Assembly (NCBI RefSeq): GCF_030730875.1 | Contig: NZ_JAVAMA010000009.1 | Coordinates: 124,001 to 188,000 of the forward strand | Direction of reading: 5' to 3' | Origin: Sphingomonas sp. DG1-23 | Lineage (GTDB): Bacteria; Pseudomonadota; Alphaproteobacteria; Sphingomonadales; Sphingomonadaceae | Length of the DNA stretch: 64,000 nt | Shown: in pieces, positions 51,518 through 60,540 of the stretch | Numbering within the stretch: position 1 is the stretch's first letter | How the letters are laid out: the number at the start of each line of letters is the position of its first letter | The notes under the pieces: model-generated | What the model was told of the DNA's origin: nothing | The model's database searches: none | The model's input: only the letters and a program-made list of their open reading frames with translations | Program-made: the position numbers and the translations under genes

Positions 51518-52729
51518 ATGCATTTCACCTCGCCCGGCCGCGGCTTCATCCTGCTCTATGCACTTGCGTATGCGGGGCTTTTCGTCAGCTTCATTCCGTT
51601 CGTCTCGGTGCTGCTGCCGCTCAAGGTCACTGCGGTCGCCGACCCCGAGCACCGCGTCGCACTGCTCAGCGCGGCGGCTCTGGGCGGCGCGGCAATGGCG
51701 AGCGTCGCCAATCTGATCTTCGGCGCGCTCAGTGACCGGACCTATCGTATGCGCGGCACCAGGCGCCCGTGGATCCTCGCCGGGCTCGCCTTGCTGGTCC
51801 TTGCCTATGCGCTGTTCCACTGGAGCGAGGACGGGGCATCGATGCTCGTGGCGGTGGGCTTGCTGCAAATCGCGATCAACATGATGTTCGCGCCCGTCGG
51901 GGCGATCATGGCGGATGAAATCCCCGACGCGCAGAAGGGGCTCGTAGCCGGTCTGATCGGCGCGGCGCATCCGTTTTCCTCGCTCGTCGCTGTCGGCGTG
52001 ACGCTTCACGCGCTCGGATCCGAGGGGATGCGCTACACTCTGCTTTGCGCAGTCATCGCCATCCTCGTTTTTCCGCTATTGCTATTCATTAGCGAGCGTC
52101 GCGACCCGCTTCCCGAGCCGCCGGCGGAATTGCGCGTGCGTCGCCGTGCTGATTTCGCGCGGATCTGGATCGCGCGGATGCTCGTCCAGATCGCCGGCAA
52201 CGGGCTGTCGACCTATGGGCTGTTCTACTTCCTCGCGGTGCTGGGCCAGAAGATCCCCGACAAGCATCATGCCGAGGCGGCGAGCGAAGGCGTCGCAACC
52301 ATCTTCGCAGGGGTGACGATCATCGCCTTGCTGCTGACGATCGCGGCGGGGCGGCTGTCGGACCTGACGATGCGGCGCAAGCCTTTCCTCGCGGCGGCGG
52401 CGCTGGTGATGGCGGCGGGACTCGCGATCATGGCCGCAGCGCCGAACTGGGCGGTGGCGGCGCTCGGCTTCGGCGCCGCGACCTCGGGGATGTCGGTGTT
52501 CCTCGCGCTGCAATCGGCACTGGCGATGCAATTGTTGCCCTCGCCGCAACATCGCGGGCGCGACCTGGGGATCCTCAACCTCACCAATACGCTGCCAGCG
52601 ATGGTCGCGCCTTTGCTCGCGCTGGCGCTCAGTCCCGACAAAGCGGGCTATGCCACGTGGCTGCTGATCCTCGCGCTCGGCGTACTCGCGGGCGGTGGCG
52701 CCGCGATGACGATCAGGACCCAGAATTGA
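51518..52729 (+). CDS. MFS sugar transporter, SLC45/GPH-like
   Basis: A carrier of 403 residues with about 12 membrane helices. Visible are LIFGALSDRTYRMRGTRRPWI near 70-90, a loop motif typical of sucrose/maltoside-type MFS and GPH carriers, and FLALQSALAMQLLPSPQHRGRDLGILNLTNTLP near 330-360. It follows the LacI gene after 34 bases and is probably the inner-membrane step of this third sugar locus. The last 17 bases overlap the end of the alkB-like gene on the other strand. Confidence 0.83.
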   Translation: MHFTSPGRGFILLYALAYAGLFVSFIPFVSVLLPLKVTAVADPEHRVALLSAAALGGAAMASVANLIFGALSDRTYRMRGTRRPWILAGLALLVLAYALFHWSEDGASMLVAVGLLQIAINMMFAPVGAIMADEIPDAQKGLVAGLIGAAHPFSSLVAVGVTLHALGSEGMRYTLLCAVIAILVFPLLLFISERRDPLPEPPAELRVRRRADFARIWIARMLVQIAGNGLSTYGLFYFLAVLGQKIPDKHHAEAASEGVATIFAGVTIIALLLTIAAGRLSDLTMRRKPFLAAAALVMAAGLAIMAAAPNWAVAALGFGAATSGMSVFLALQSALAMQLLPSPQHRGRDLGILNLTNTLPAMVAPLLALALSPDKAGYATWLLILALGVLAGGGAAMTIRTQN

Positions 52730-53312
52730 GCGTGCGGCCCTTGTCGGAAAGGCTGCGGAAGGTGATCGACCAGCGCGGCACCTCCATCGGCGCGATGCTG
52801 TGCTCCCATTGGTGCCGCGCCTCGCCCGAGAGATGATAGATCGAGCGCGGGGCCAGCGGCGCGGCGAAGCGATCGAACCCGCCGGGCCGCCGCTTGCGGA
52901 AGCGCATCGTCGTGGGGCTGCCCAGCGAGATGCCGATCACATGCTCGAACACCGGGCGATCTCTGTGCCAGCCGATCCCAGCGCCGGGATCGTAGCGGAT
53001 CAGCAGCGCATGTTCGAGATCGCCGGGCACGAGGCCGGCGAAGGTCGCGGCCCTGTCGCGAGTCGGGAGCAGCCAGTCGGGGAGCGGCATTCCCTGCGTG
53101 AAGCTGGCGTCGTCGAAATCGTAGCGCCAGCCGAAGCTGGTGGTCAGGCGCTTGCCGAGCCATCCCTGAAACCGGAACGGACGTAGTTCGAGGCCATCGA
53201 TCGCGGCGATCAGCCGAAGCTCCTCCTCGGGCGTGACGATCGCCTCGCGATAAGCGAGACCGGGAAGCGCGGGAGCGCCGAACAGGTCAGGAGCGGAGAG
53301 CGGAGGGGGCAC
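52713..53312 (-). CDS. AlkB-family 2-oxoglutarate/Fe(II) dioxygenase
   Basis: A protein of about 199 residues that repairs alkylated bases. Iron ligands are visible as His116 and Asp118 in GWHRDRPVF and His171 in HQWEHSI; the 2-oxoglutarate arginines lie in RWSITFR (180 and 186). GTG 53312 is preferred because it gives the usual family length. A longer frame would begin at TTG 53396 without a ribosome site and crowd the divergent ArsR gene. It is convergent with and slightly overlaps the MFS gene. Confidence 0.82.
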   Translation of the reverse strand: MPPPLSAPDLFGAPALPGLAYREAIVTPEEELRLIAAIDGLELRPFRFQGWLGKRLTTSFGWRYDFDDASFTQGMPLPDWLLPTRDRAATFAGLVPGDLEHALLIRYDPGAGIGWHRDRPVFEHVIGISLGSPTTMRFRKRRPGGFDRFAAPLAPRSIYHLSGEARHQWEHSIAPMEVPRWSITFRSLSDKGRTLNSGS

Positions 53313-53490
53313 GATTGTCTCGGAGTGGGCCGACGAAATTGGGGACTGCCGGAGCGCTTTCCAACCCCTGCGGCGCAGCGGTTGCGTTTCATGCAACAGC
53401 GATTTCTTGTTAAAATCCGTTCCGATTCCGCCTCATAGCGGTTGCAACGAACGCATTACCGGCATAGCGGTGCGCGCCGTGAAAGACCAA

Positions 53491-53793
53491 ATGATTGCCG
53501 AAATCGACCGCGCGTCGTTGTTCCTGAAAGCACTGTCCGGTCGTAGCCGCCTGTTGCTGTTGTGCCATTTATGGGACGGCGAGAAGTCCGTCGGCGAGCT
53601 GGCGAGGCTCACCGGCGCGCGCGACACTGCCGTGTCGCAGCAACTCGCCTTGCTCCGCCGCGAGGGGATGGTCGCTGCACGCCGCGCCGGCCAGATGATT
53701 TTCTATTCGCTGGCGAGCCCCGAAGCGAAGCGCATGCTCGAATCGCTTCACGACCTGTTCTGCTCCGAGCCCCTCGCCAAGGCCGCCGAGTAG
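53491..53793 (+). CDS. ArsR-family repressor, BigR/SqrR-like
   Basis: A winged-helix repressor of 100 residues. The core reads GEKSVGELARLTGARDTAVSQQLALLRREGMV, then a wing RRAGQMIFYSLAS. It has no metal-binding CxC motif. Instead it has Cys25 in LLLLCHLW and Cys91 in DLFCSEP, the same pattern and 66-residue spacing as the persulfide-sensing cysteines of BigR and SqrR. A sulfide or redox sensor is therefore likely. ATG 53491 is used, with GTG 53479 or 53470 possible. Its last 46 bases overlap the end of pfkB on the other strand. Confidence 0.8.
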   Translation: MIAEIDRASLFLKALSGRSRLLLLCHLWDGEKSVGELARLTGARDTAVSQQLALLRREGMVAARRAGQMIFYSLASPEAKRMLESLHDLFCSEPLAKAAE

Positions 53794-54701
53794 AGTCGCT
53801 CGACGTCCTCGCGGCGTGCCAGCTCGCTGCCGGGGGTGATCAAGGCCGCGGCGCCAGCGGCAATTCCATAGCGCAGGGCTTCTTCGAGGCTCTTGTCGGC
53901 TGCAAGCGCCAGAGTGAGCCCGGCGACCATCGAATCGCCCGCACCGACCGCGCTGCCGGCGGGAACTTCGATCGCGGGCATGCGCAGTTCGGTCTCCTGG
54001 GCGACCAACAGTGCGCCGCGTTCGGCGAGCGAGACCACCACCACTTCGGCGAACCCACGATCGCGCAATTCGCGCGCGGCGGCGCATTCATCGGCTTCGC
54101 TGGCGAGATCGCGGCCGACCAGCTCCTGCACTTCGCGCAGGCTGGGCTTGATCAGCCACGCGCAGCCGCCCTCCAGCGCGGCGAGCGCCGGGCCGGAAGT
54201 ATCGACCACCAGCCGCGCGCCGATCTTTCCGCACAGTCCGCACAATTTGTGGAAGATCGCGGGATCGCATCCCGGCGGCAGGCTTCCGCTCGCCACGACA
54301 TAAGCAGGCGGCCCCTCCATGCCGATCACGGTCTGCAGGAGTTCTTCGATCTCGGCCTCGGCGAGCGTCGGGCCCGGGAGGACGAAGCGATATTGCTCGC
54401 CGCTATCGCTCTCATCGACGGTGAAGCTCTCGCGCGTCGCGCCGGCGATCGGCACCGGCGCGATCGGCACGCCAGTGTCGCGCAGCAGCTTTTCGAAGGT
54501 CGCGCCTGTGGGGCCGCCGCAAGGAAAGACCGCAATGACCTCGCCGCCAAGAGCATGGGCTACGCGTGCCACGTTGATCCCGCCGCCGCCAGGTTCGAGG
54601 CGGGGCTCGGCGCAGCGCAATTTGTGCGTCGGGCGAACCTTGTCAGTGCTGGTCGACAGATCGAGCGCAGGATTGAGAGTCAGCGTGGCGATCCTCGCCA
54701 T
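53748..54701 (-). CDS. pfkB: 6-phosphofructokinase II (PfkB/Pfk-2 type)
   Basis: A ribokinase-family sugar kinase of 317 residues. It aligns well by eye with E. coli Pfk-2: KLRCAEPRLEPGGGGINVAR (27-46), SGEQYRFVLPG (100-110), ASGSLPPG (137-144) and VGAGDSMVAG with catalytic Asp256, the same residue number as in E. coli. It would phosphorylate fructose-6-phosphate, although related kinases take tagatose-6-phosphate or fructose-1-phosphate. The ATG overlaps the stop of the kinase gene upstream (TGATG), so the two are co-transcribed. Confidence 0.85.
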   Translation of the reverse strand: MARIATLTLNPALDLSTSTDKVRPTHKLRCAEPRLEPGGGGINVARVAHALGGEVIAVFPCGGPTGATFEKLLRDTGVPIAPVPIAGATRESFTVDESDSGEQYRFVLPGPTLAEAEIEELLQTVIGMEGPPAYVVASGSLPPGCDPAIFHKLCGLCGKIGARLVVDTSGPALAALEGGCAWLIKPSLREVQELVGRDLASEADECAAARELRDRGFAEVVVVSLAERGALLVAQETELRMPAIEVPAGSAVGAGDSMVAGLTLALAADKSLEEALRYGIAAGAAALITPGSELARREDVERLYSAALARGSEQNRS

Positions 54702-55708
54702 CAGCGCCGCCGTTCGAGCACGGCGCGTGCAGCAGGAACGATGAGGTCGAGCGGGCGATTCACCCGCATCCGGTGCCAGCCGGCAAGTTCGCCCACCGAC
54801 AGCCGAGATTGCTCGCGGACCACCTCCGGCGTGGCATCCGAAGCGTCGTCGTTGCGCGCGCCGACCCGGGCGATCCGGTCGCGCTCGGGCGCTTCGAGCC
54901 AGATCCCGGTGAACGGCACGTTGATGCGAAAGGCGATCGCCTCTGCGACGTCGCGTTCGCTGCGGCTCATGAAGACCGCGTCGAGGATCACCGCGCCGCC
55001 GCAGGCGAGATGGTCGTAGGCCGATTCGAACAATGCCTCATAAGTCTCCTCGTCGCTGTGCCGTGTGTAATGCGCGGGTGGCAGCCGGGTTTCCGGCGCG
55101 AGCCCGGCGAGGCGCTTGCGGAACACGTCGGAACGCAGCACCCGCGCGCCGGCGCCGCGGCCCAGCCGCGCCCCGAGCAAGCGGGCGAGCGTCGATTTGC
55201 CGGTGCCGGACAGGCCGCCGATCACGACGAGGCGGGACGGGGCGGGGGCGAGCACGGCGTCGGCGAGCGCCGCATCGCCGGCTTCGGCGGCGTGCAGCGA
55301 CAGGAACAGGGGCAAAGTCGCCCAGCCGGTAGCGCCCTGCGGCGCCACGTCGAGATAGCGATTGGCGACGATATTGGCTTCGGCCGCGCGGCCGTGCCGC
55401 AACATTGCGATCAGATGCGCGGCGAGATCGAACAATATGTCCTGGTCGCCGCCGGGCAGCCGCCGCAAGCGGTGCGCCCGGCTCCTGCGCTCGAGATGCG
55501 GCAGCTGGCGCGACCATTCGCGGCGCTGCTTCTCTCCGGTCGCCAAACGCTCGATCCGGGCGAGAAAGGCCGCACCGTCGCCGATCGGAGCGGCGGCATG
55601 GCTGGAGACGATGCTGTCGGTGAAGCGGTGGAGAGCGGATGCGTCCAGCCCGCCCTGTTCGAGCAGCACCTCCGGCGAATCATTTCCCGTTGCAGCCACC
55701 GCAGCCAT
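54701..55708 (-). CDS. P-loop AAA kinase with eroded aminoglycoside-phosphotransferase domain
   Basis: A protein of 335 residues. The C-terminal half is an intact zeta-toxin/adenylylsulfate-kinase-like P-loop domain with GGLSGTGKST (164-173). The N-terminal half resembles the back part of the APH-like domain usually fused to it (LLEQGGLDASALHRF and AAEANIVANRYLD). Homologues are about 500 residues, so roughly the first 150 are missing. The APH catalytic HGDLH loop, expected near residue 85, is absent: LRRLPGGDQDILFDLAAHLI runs straight past it. I read it as a truncated but possibly still active ATPase. It is coupled to pfkB. Confidence 0.7.
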   Translation of the reverse strand: MAAVAATGNDSPEVLLEQGGLDASALHRFTDSIVSSHAAAPIGDGAAFLARIERLATGEKQRREWSRQLPHLERRSRAHRLRRLPGGDQDILFDLAAHLIAMLRHGRAAEANIVANRYLDVAPQGATGWATLPLFLSLHAAEAGDAALADAVLAPAPSRLVVIGGLSGTGKSTLARLLGARLGRGAGARVLRSDVFRKRLAGLAPETRLPPAHYTRHSDEETYEALFESAYDHLACGGAVILDAVFMSRSERDVAEAIAFRINVPFTGIWLEAPERDRIARVGARNDDASDATPEVVREQSRLSVGELAGWHRMRVNRPLDLIVPAARAVLERRR

Positions 55709-55801
55709 TACCGGCTCTCCCTGGCGCTCCCCTTACTGGCGCTTCGCCGGGCTAGCACCGCTTTTCTGAACGGTAGCCGACAATTGCGAATTTTGCCGGG
55801 G

Positions 55802-56953
55802 CTATCGGGCAGCTCGTCGGGCCGGCCGCGCCGCTGCCGCGGCGAAACGGCGCGCGAAGACTTCGCGGAGCGGCTTGGGCCGGAATGTCGCATCATACGG
55901 CGTGGCGCGCTTGATGCTGCCGTCGGCGCGCGGGCTGAAGCCATTGAGCCAGCCATATTTGTCGCACATTCCCCAGACCAGTACGTCCTCGAGCTGCGGA
56001 TAGTCGAACAGGATCGAGAGATAGGCGTCGGCATAGGCGGCGACAGCGGCGTCGCGAACCTTGGCATCGCTGGGCAGGTCCCGGTCGTTGACGTCGAACT
56101 CGGTGATCAGCAATTTATAGCCCATCGCGACCACCTGATCGAGGAAGCTCCGCCATTCGGCTTCCTGGCGTGCCGCCGTCTGCCCTGGATCGCCATAAAC
56201 GCCGATGTGGGACTGGACGCCGAGCGCGTCGACGGGGACGCCGCGCTTACGGAAGCCCTCGAGCAATTTGAGCACGCCGGCGCGGTGCTTCTCGTTGCCG
56301 GGCTCGCAGCTCATATAATCGTTGTAGACGAGTTCGGCCTTGGGTGCGTGCTCGCGCGCGGTGTGGAAGGCGAAATCGACCATCGCATCGGCGTCGCCGA
56401 ACGCCTTCGAAAGCGAGGTCTCGCGCTGGAGGCCGGTCTTCTCGTCGATCGTCTCGTTGACCACGTCGAAACTCCGGACCCGATCACCATAGCGGCGGCA
56501 GAGGGTGCGGATATGGTCGGTGAGCAGCGTTTCGGCTCTGGCGCGCGGCTTCGGCCCGAAATCATAGCTGTTCAGCCATTTGGGGAAATATTGCGCCTTG
56601 TGCCAAAGCAAGGTGTGGCCGCGCATCGCCATGTCCTTGGCCTCGGCATAATCCAGAATATCGGCGAAGCGGCTGACGTCGAACCTGACCGGATCGGGGC
56701 GCAGCCGCTGCCATTTGAACTCGTTCTCGGGGACGAGGATGCCGCATTCGCGCTCGAGGAGCGCGGCGTAGGTGGGGTTGGCGAAGGAGCCGGCGTCGGC
56801 GCCGGGCGCGCTCCATGCGACGCACGAGCCGAAGCGCATGCCTTTGGCTTTGGCGAGCGCGTTGAGCGAGGACCCGTCCGTGGCGAAGGCGGGGCCAGCG
56901 GCCGCGCAGGCCGCAGCGGCTGCGAGCATTTCGCGGCGGGTCAGTCGCGTCAT
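55802..56953 (-). CDS. Exported GH10 endo-1,4-beta-xylanase
   Basis: An enzyme of 383 residues with a Tat-like signal (LTRREMLAAAAACAAAG). GH10 signs are NEFKWQRLRP (77-86), MRGHTLLWH (110-118), acid/base Glu167 in FDVVNETID, and nucleophile Glu285 in LLITEFDVND. It cuts the xylan backbone; glucuronoxylan fits the GH67 and ManD neighbours. ATG 56953 is chosen because it begins the signal peptide and follows AGGAGACGG; the open frame further upstream overlaps manD. It lies 10 bases after manD and is in the same operon. Confidence 0.93.
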   Translation of the reverse strand: MTRLTRREMLAAAAACAAAGPAFATDGSSLNALAKAKGMRFGSCVAWSAPGADAGSFANPTYAALLERECGILVPENEFKWQRLRPDPVRFDVSRFADILDYAEAKDMAMRGHTLLWHKAQYFPKWLNSYDFGPKPRARAETLLTDHIRTLCRRYGDRVRSFDVVNETIDEKTGLQRETSLSKAFGDADAMVDFAFHTAREHAPKAELVYNDYMSCEPGNEKHRAGVLKLLEGFRKRGVPVDALGVQSHIGVYGDPGQTAARQEAEWRSFLDQVVAMGYKLLITEFDVNDRDLPSDAKVRDAAVAAYADAYLSILFDYPQLEDVLVWGMCDKYGWLNGFSPRADGSIKRATPYDATFRPKPLREVFARRFAAAAARPARRAAR

Positions 56954-56963
56954 TTCCGTCTCC

Positions 56964-58187
56964 TCACCAGTTGAAGACCGTGCCGTCTTCGAGCCGCGCG
57001 ACAGGGAGATAGGCGCGCTTATATTCGTAGCGGGCGGCGAGCGTCTCATCGATCTCGACCCCGAGCCCCGGCGCGTCGCCCGGATGCATCGTCCCGTCGG
57101 CGAAGCGATAGGCGTGGGGGAAGACGGCGTCGGTTTCCGCGGTGTGCGGCATGAGCTCCTGGATCCCGAAATTGGGCACCGACAGGCCGAAATGGAGCGC
57201 CGCGGCCATCGTGATCGGCGAAAGATCGGTGGCGCCGTGGCAACCGGTACGGATCTGATGGAGGTCGGCGAGCGCAGCGATCCGGCGGACATGCGTGAGA
57301 CCGCCGGCATGGACGATCGTCGCGCGGACATAATCGATCAGTTGCTCCTCGATCAGCTGCTTGGCGTCCCAGATCGAATTGAAGATCTCGCCGACCGCGA
57401 GCGGGGTGGTGGTGTGCTGACGGATCAGCCGGAAGCCCGCCTGGTTCTCGGCCGGAGTGGGATCCTCGAGCCAGAAGGGGCGGAAGGGCTCGAGTTCCTT
57501 GCCGAGCCGGCCGGCCTCGATCGGGGTCAGGCGGTGGTGGACGTCGTGAAGCAGATGCATGTCCCAGCCGAGCGCGTCGCGCGCCTTCTCGAACAGGGGC
57601 GCGACCGAGCGGAGATATTTCTCGGTCGACCACAGGCTTTCCTTGGGGAGCGCACCGTCGGCGGGCTCGTAACGCTCGCCGGGCTTCGCCACACCATAGG
57701 TCGCGTTGAGGCCAGGGACGCCCGACTGAAGGCGGATCGCCTTATAGCCCCGCTCGCGATGTTCGATCGCGCGTTCGATCGTCTCCTCGATCGTCGCGCC
57801 ATTGGCGTGGCCATAGACCATACAGCCTTCGCGGCTGGCGCCACCGAGCAATTGATAGACCGGCAGGCCCGCGATCTTGCCCTTGATGTCCCAGAGCGCG
57901 GTATCGACGGCCGAGATGGCGCTCATCGTCACCGGGCCGCGTCGCCAATAGGCCCCCTTGTAGAGATATTGCCAAATGTCCTCGATACGGTGCGCATCGC
58001 GGCCGATCAGGCAAGGGATGACATGGTCCGTGAGATAGCTCGCCACCGCCAGCTCGCGGCCGTTGAGCGTCGCATCGCCCAAGCCGTATACGCCGTCGCG
58101 GGTCTCGATGCGAAGGGTGACGAAATTGCGGCCGGGGCAAGTGACGATCACGCGCGCGGAAACGATCTCGGCGCGTTGCGCACCCAT
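56964..58187 (-). CDS. manD: D-mannonate dehydratase, enolase superfamily
   Basis: An enzyme of 407 residues converting D-mannonate to 2-keto-3-deoxygluconate in glucuronate breakdown. It matches the Novosphingobium aromaticivorans ManD active site with a constant offset of five: Arg152 in IRLQSG, Tyr164 in NATYGV, Asp215 and His217 in LLHDVHH, Glu241 in WLEDP and Glu267 in VGEIF. ATG 58187 follows AGGAG. It is divergent from the GH67 gene across the palindrome at 58226, which links glucuronate release and catabolism. Confidence 0.92.
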   Translation of the reverse strand: MGAQRAEIVSARVIVTCPGRNFVTLRIETRDGVYGLGDATLNGRELAVASYLTDHVIPCLIGRDAHRIEDIWQYLYKGAYWRRGPVTMSAISAVDTALWDIKGKIAGLPVYQLLGGASREGCMVYGHANGATIEETIERAIEHRERGYKAIRLQSGVPGLNATYGVAKPGERYEPADGALPKESLWSTEKYLRSVAPLFEKARDALGWDMHLLHDVHHRLTPIEAGRLGKELEPFRPFWLEDPTPAENQAGFRLIRQHTTTPLAVGEIFNSIWDAKQLIEEQLIDYVRATIVHAGGLTHVRRIAALADLHQIRTGCHGATDLSPITMAAALHFGLSVPNFGIQELMPHTAETDAVFPHAYRFADGTMHPGDAPGLGVEIDETLAARYEYKRAYLPVARLEDGTVFNW

Positions 58188-58225
58188 TTGGCTCTCCTGC
58201 TTGTGCGCGTCGGGCGCGCGGTGTC

Positions 58226-58239
58226 TGGTAGCGCTACCA
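58226..58239. promoter_or_regulatory. LacI-type operator in the manD/GH67 divergent promoter
   Basis: TGGTAGCGCTACCA is a perfect 14-base palindrome with central CG, 39 bases before manD and 62 before the GH67 gene. Neither LacI gene in the window has this motif near it, so the regulator is probably elsewhere. Confidence 0.7.
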
Positions 58240-58301
58240 TGAACAAGCTGCTATCGACTTGTCAACGCACGGCGTGAGACCGGGTGCACGAGAGGATCAA
58301 A

Positions 58302-60452
58302 ATGCGTCGTTTGCTTGCTTTTCTGATATTGGTGTTGAGCCTCGCGCTGCCGCCGGGCGCTCGCGCGGAGACGGGCTACGACCTGTGGTTGCGCTACCGC
58401 CCGGTCGAAGCGCCTTGGCAGGAGCGCTACGCGGCGCGGGTGACGCACTATACCGTCGCTGCGCGTCCCACGGTGATAGCGGCCGCCAACGAGCTGCGGC
58501 GTGGCGTCGAGGGCATGCTCGGCTATGATCCGGTGTGGCGCGAAACGGTGATGGGCGACGGCGCGGTGGTGCTGGGCACGGGGACGTCGCCGCTGATCGC
58601 GCCGCTGGGGCTGCCGCTCACGCAGCTCGGGCCCGAGGGCTACCTGATCCGTAGTGCGACGATTCAGGGCAAGCAGGTCACGGTGATCGCGGCCAATGGC
58701 GATGTCGGCGTGCTCTACGGGGTGTTCCGCTTCCTGAAGCTGATGCAGATGCGCCAGCCGATCGACAATCTCGACATTTCCGAGGCGCCGAAGCTCAAGC
58801 TGCGCGTGCTCAACCATTGGGACAATCTCGATCGCTATGTCGAGCGCGGCTATGCCGGGGAGTCGATCTGGGACTGGCAGAAACTGCCGGGCTACAAGGA
58901 CCCGCGCTACGTGGATTACGCGCGAGCGAACGCCTCGATCGGGATCAACGGCACGGTGCTGACCAACGTCAATGCCAATGCCGATGCGCTGCGGCCCGAA
59001 TGGCTGGCCAAGGTCAAGGCACTGGCTGAGATATTCCGGCCGTACGGGATCCGGGTCTATCTGACCGCGCGTTTCTCGGCGCCGATCGAATTGGGCGGGC
59101 TCAAGACCGCCGATCCGCTCGATCCGCAGGTAGCCGGCTGGTGGAAGGCCAAGGTCGACGAGATTTACCGGGTGATCCCTGATTTTGGCGGATTCCTCGT
59201 CAAGGCCAATTCGGAAGGGCAGCCGGGGCCGTCGGACTACAAGCGCAGCCATGCCGAGGGCGCCAACATGCTCGCCGATGCGCTGGCGCCGCATAATGGC
59301 ACGCTGATGTGGCGGGCGTTCGTCTATGCCGCGGAGAATCCGGACGATCGGCACAAGCAGGCCTATGCCGAGTTCCACCCGCTGGACGGCAAGTTCCGCG
59401 ACAACGTGCTGGTCCAGGTCAAGAACGGCGCGATCGACTTCCAGCCGCGCGAGCCATTCCATCCGCTGTTCGGCGCGATGCCCAAAACGCCGCTGATGAT
59501 GGAATTCCAGATCACCAAGGAATATCTCGGCTTCGCGACCCACCTGGCTTATCTCGGCACGATGTGGGAGGAAGCACTGCAGGCCGACACCTTCCGTCCG
59601 CACAAGGGGAGCACCGTCGCCGAACTGCTCGAAGCGCCGGTCGACGCAAAGGCGGCGACGGGGATGGCGGGGGTCGCCAATATCGGCAGCGATCTGAACT
59701 GGTCGGGATCGCAATTCGATCAGGCGAACTGGTACGCGTTCGGGCGTTTCGCCTGGGATCCCGAAGCAAAGGCCGAACCGGTCGCGCGCGACTGGGCGGC
59801 GATGACATGGGGCAGCGATCCCGCGGTGACCGGGCCGATCGTCGCAATGATGATGGGCTCGCGCGAAGCGGTGGTCGATTACATGACTCCGCTCGGGCTC
59901 GGGCATCTGATGGCGACGGGACATCATTATGGGCCGGGGCCGTGGATTGCGGACCTCGCGCGGCCCGAATGGAACCCGGTTTACTACCACAAGGCCGACG
60001 CCGCCGGGATCGGCTTCGATCGCACCGCGCGGGGGACGAATGCGGTCGGCCAATATGCGCCGGCGGTGGCAGCGATCTTCGGCGACCGCAAACGCGTGCC
60101 CGAGCAATTCCTGCTCTGGTTCCACCATTTGCCGTGGGACTATCGCACCCGTTCGGGCCGCATTTTGTGGGACGAGCTCGTCACGCGCTACGATCGGGGG
60201 GTCGATGCGGTGAAGACGATGCAGGCGGAGTGGGACGGGCTGAAGGACAAGGTTGACGAAAGGCGCTGGGCAGAGGTGCGCGATTTCCTCGCGATCCAGC
60301 GTGACGAGGCGCAATGGTGGCGCGACGCGTCGGTCGCCTATTTCCAGTCGGTGTCGAAGCGGCCGCTGCCCGCCGGCCATGCCGCCCCGGCGCATGATCT
60401 CGATTGGTACAAGGCGATCAAGACACCTTACGCACCCGGCAACGGCAAGTAG
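58302..60452 (+). CDS. Exported GH67 alpha-glucuronidase
   Basis: An enzyme of 716 residues that removes 4-O-methyl-glucuronic acid from xylo-oligosaccharides. The signal peptide ends near LPPGARA (22). Catalytic residues fit GH67: Glu305 in KANSEGQPGP, Asp379 in GAIDFQPREP and Glu407 in FQITKEYLG. LNHWDNLDRYVERGYAGESIW near 170-190 is a family block. ATG 58302 is preferred to GTG 58284 because GAGAGGA lies just upstream. With GH10 and ManD it forms a small glucuronoxylan module. Confidence 0.93.
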   Translation: MRRLLAFLILVLSLALPPGARAETGYDLWLRYRPVEAPWQERYAARVTHYTVAARPTVIAAANELRRGVEGMLGYDPVWRETVMGDGAVVLGTGTSPLIAPLGLPLTQLGPEGYLIRSATIQGKQVTVIAANGDVGVLYGVFRFLKLMQMRQPIDNLDISEAPKLKLRVLNHWDNLDRYVERGYAGESIWDWQKLPGYKDPRYVDYARANASIGINGTVLTNVNANADALRPEWLAKVKALAEIFRPYGIRVYLTARFSAPIELGGLKTADPLDPQVAGWWKAKVDEIYRVIPDFGGFLVKANSEGQPGPSDYKRSHAEGANMLADALAPHNGTLMWRAFVYAAENPDDRHKQAYAEFHPLDGKFRDNVLVQVKNGAIDFQPREPFHPLFGAMPKTPLMMEFQITKEYLGFATHLAYLGTMWEEALQADTFRPHKGSTVAELLEAPVDAKAATGMAGVANIGSDLNWSGSQFDQANWYAFGRFAWDPEAKAEPVARDWAAMTWGSDPAVTGPIVAMMMGSREAVVDYMTPLGLGHLMATGHHYGPGPWIADLARPEWNPVYYHKADAAGIGFDRTARGTNAVGQYAPAVAAIFGDRKRVPEQFLLWFHHLPWDYRTRSGRILWDELVTRYDRGVDAVKTMQAEWDGLKDKVDERRWAEVRDFLAIQRDEAQWWRDASVAYFQSVSKRPLPAGHAAPAHDLDWYKAIKTPYAPGNGK

Positions 60453-60460
60453 CGACGGCC

Positions 60461-60534
60461 TTGCCTCGGCGAACGCCGGGCCTCGGGCTGCGAGCGCGGC
60501 GCCCTGCCACGAGATCCCGGCTCGCCGGGATGAC
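60461..60534. repeat. Mirrored intergenic repeat, family B copy 3 (degenerate)
   Basis: CTCGGCGAACGCCGGG is mirrored by CCCGGCTCGCCGGGATGAC. It fills the gap between the convergent GH67 and cupin-like genes. Both halves carry changes relative to the copy at 18343. Confidence 0.5.
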
Positions 60535-60540
60535 GACGGA

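Noticed and set aside
52713..52729. The 17-base overlap of MFS and AlkB ends as a sign of a sequencing error
   Set aside because: Both proteins end with plausible C-termini, and short convergent overlaps are common in compact GC-rich genomes.
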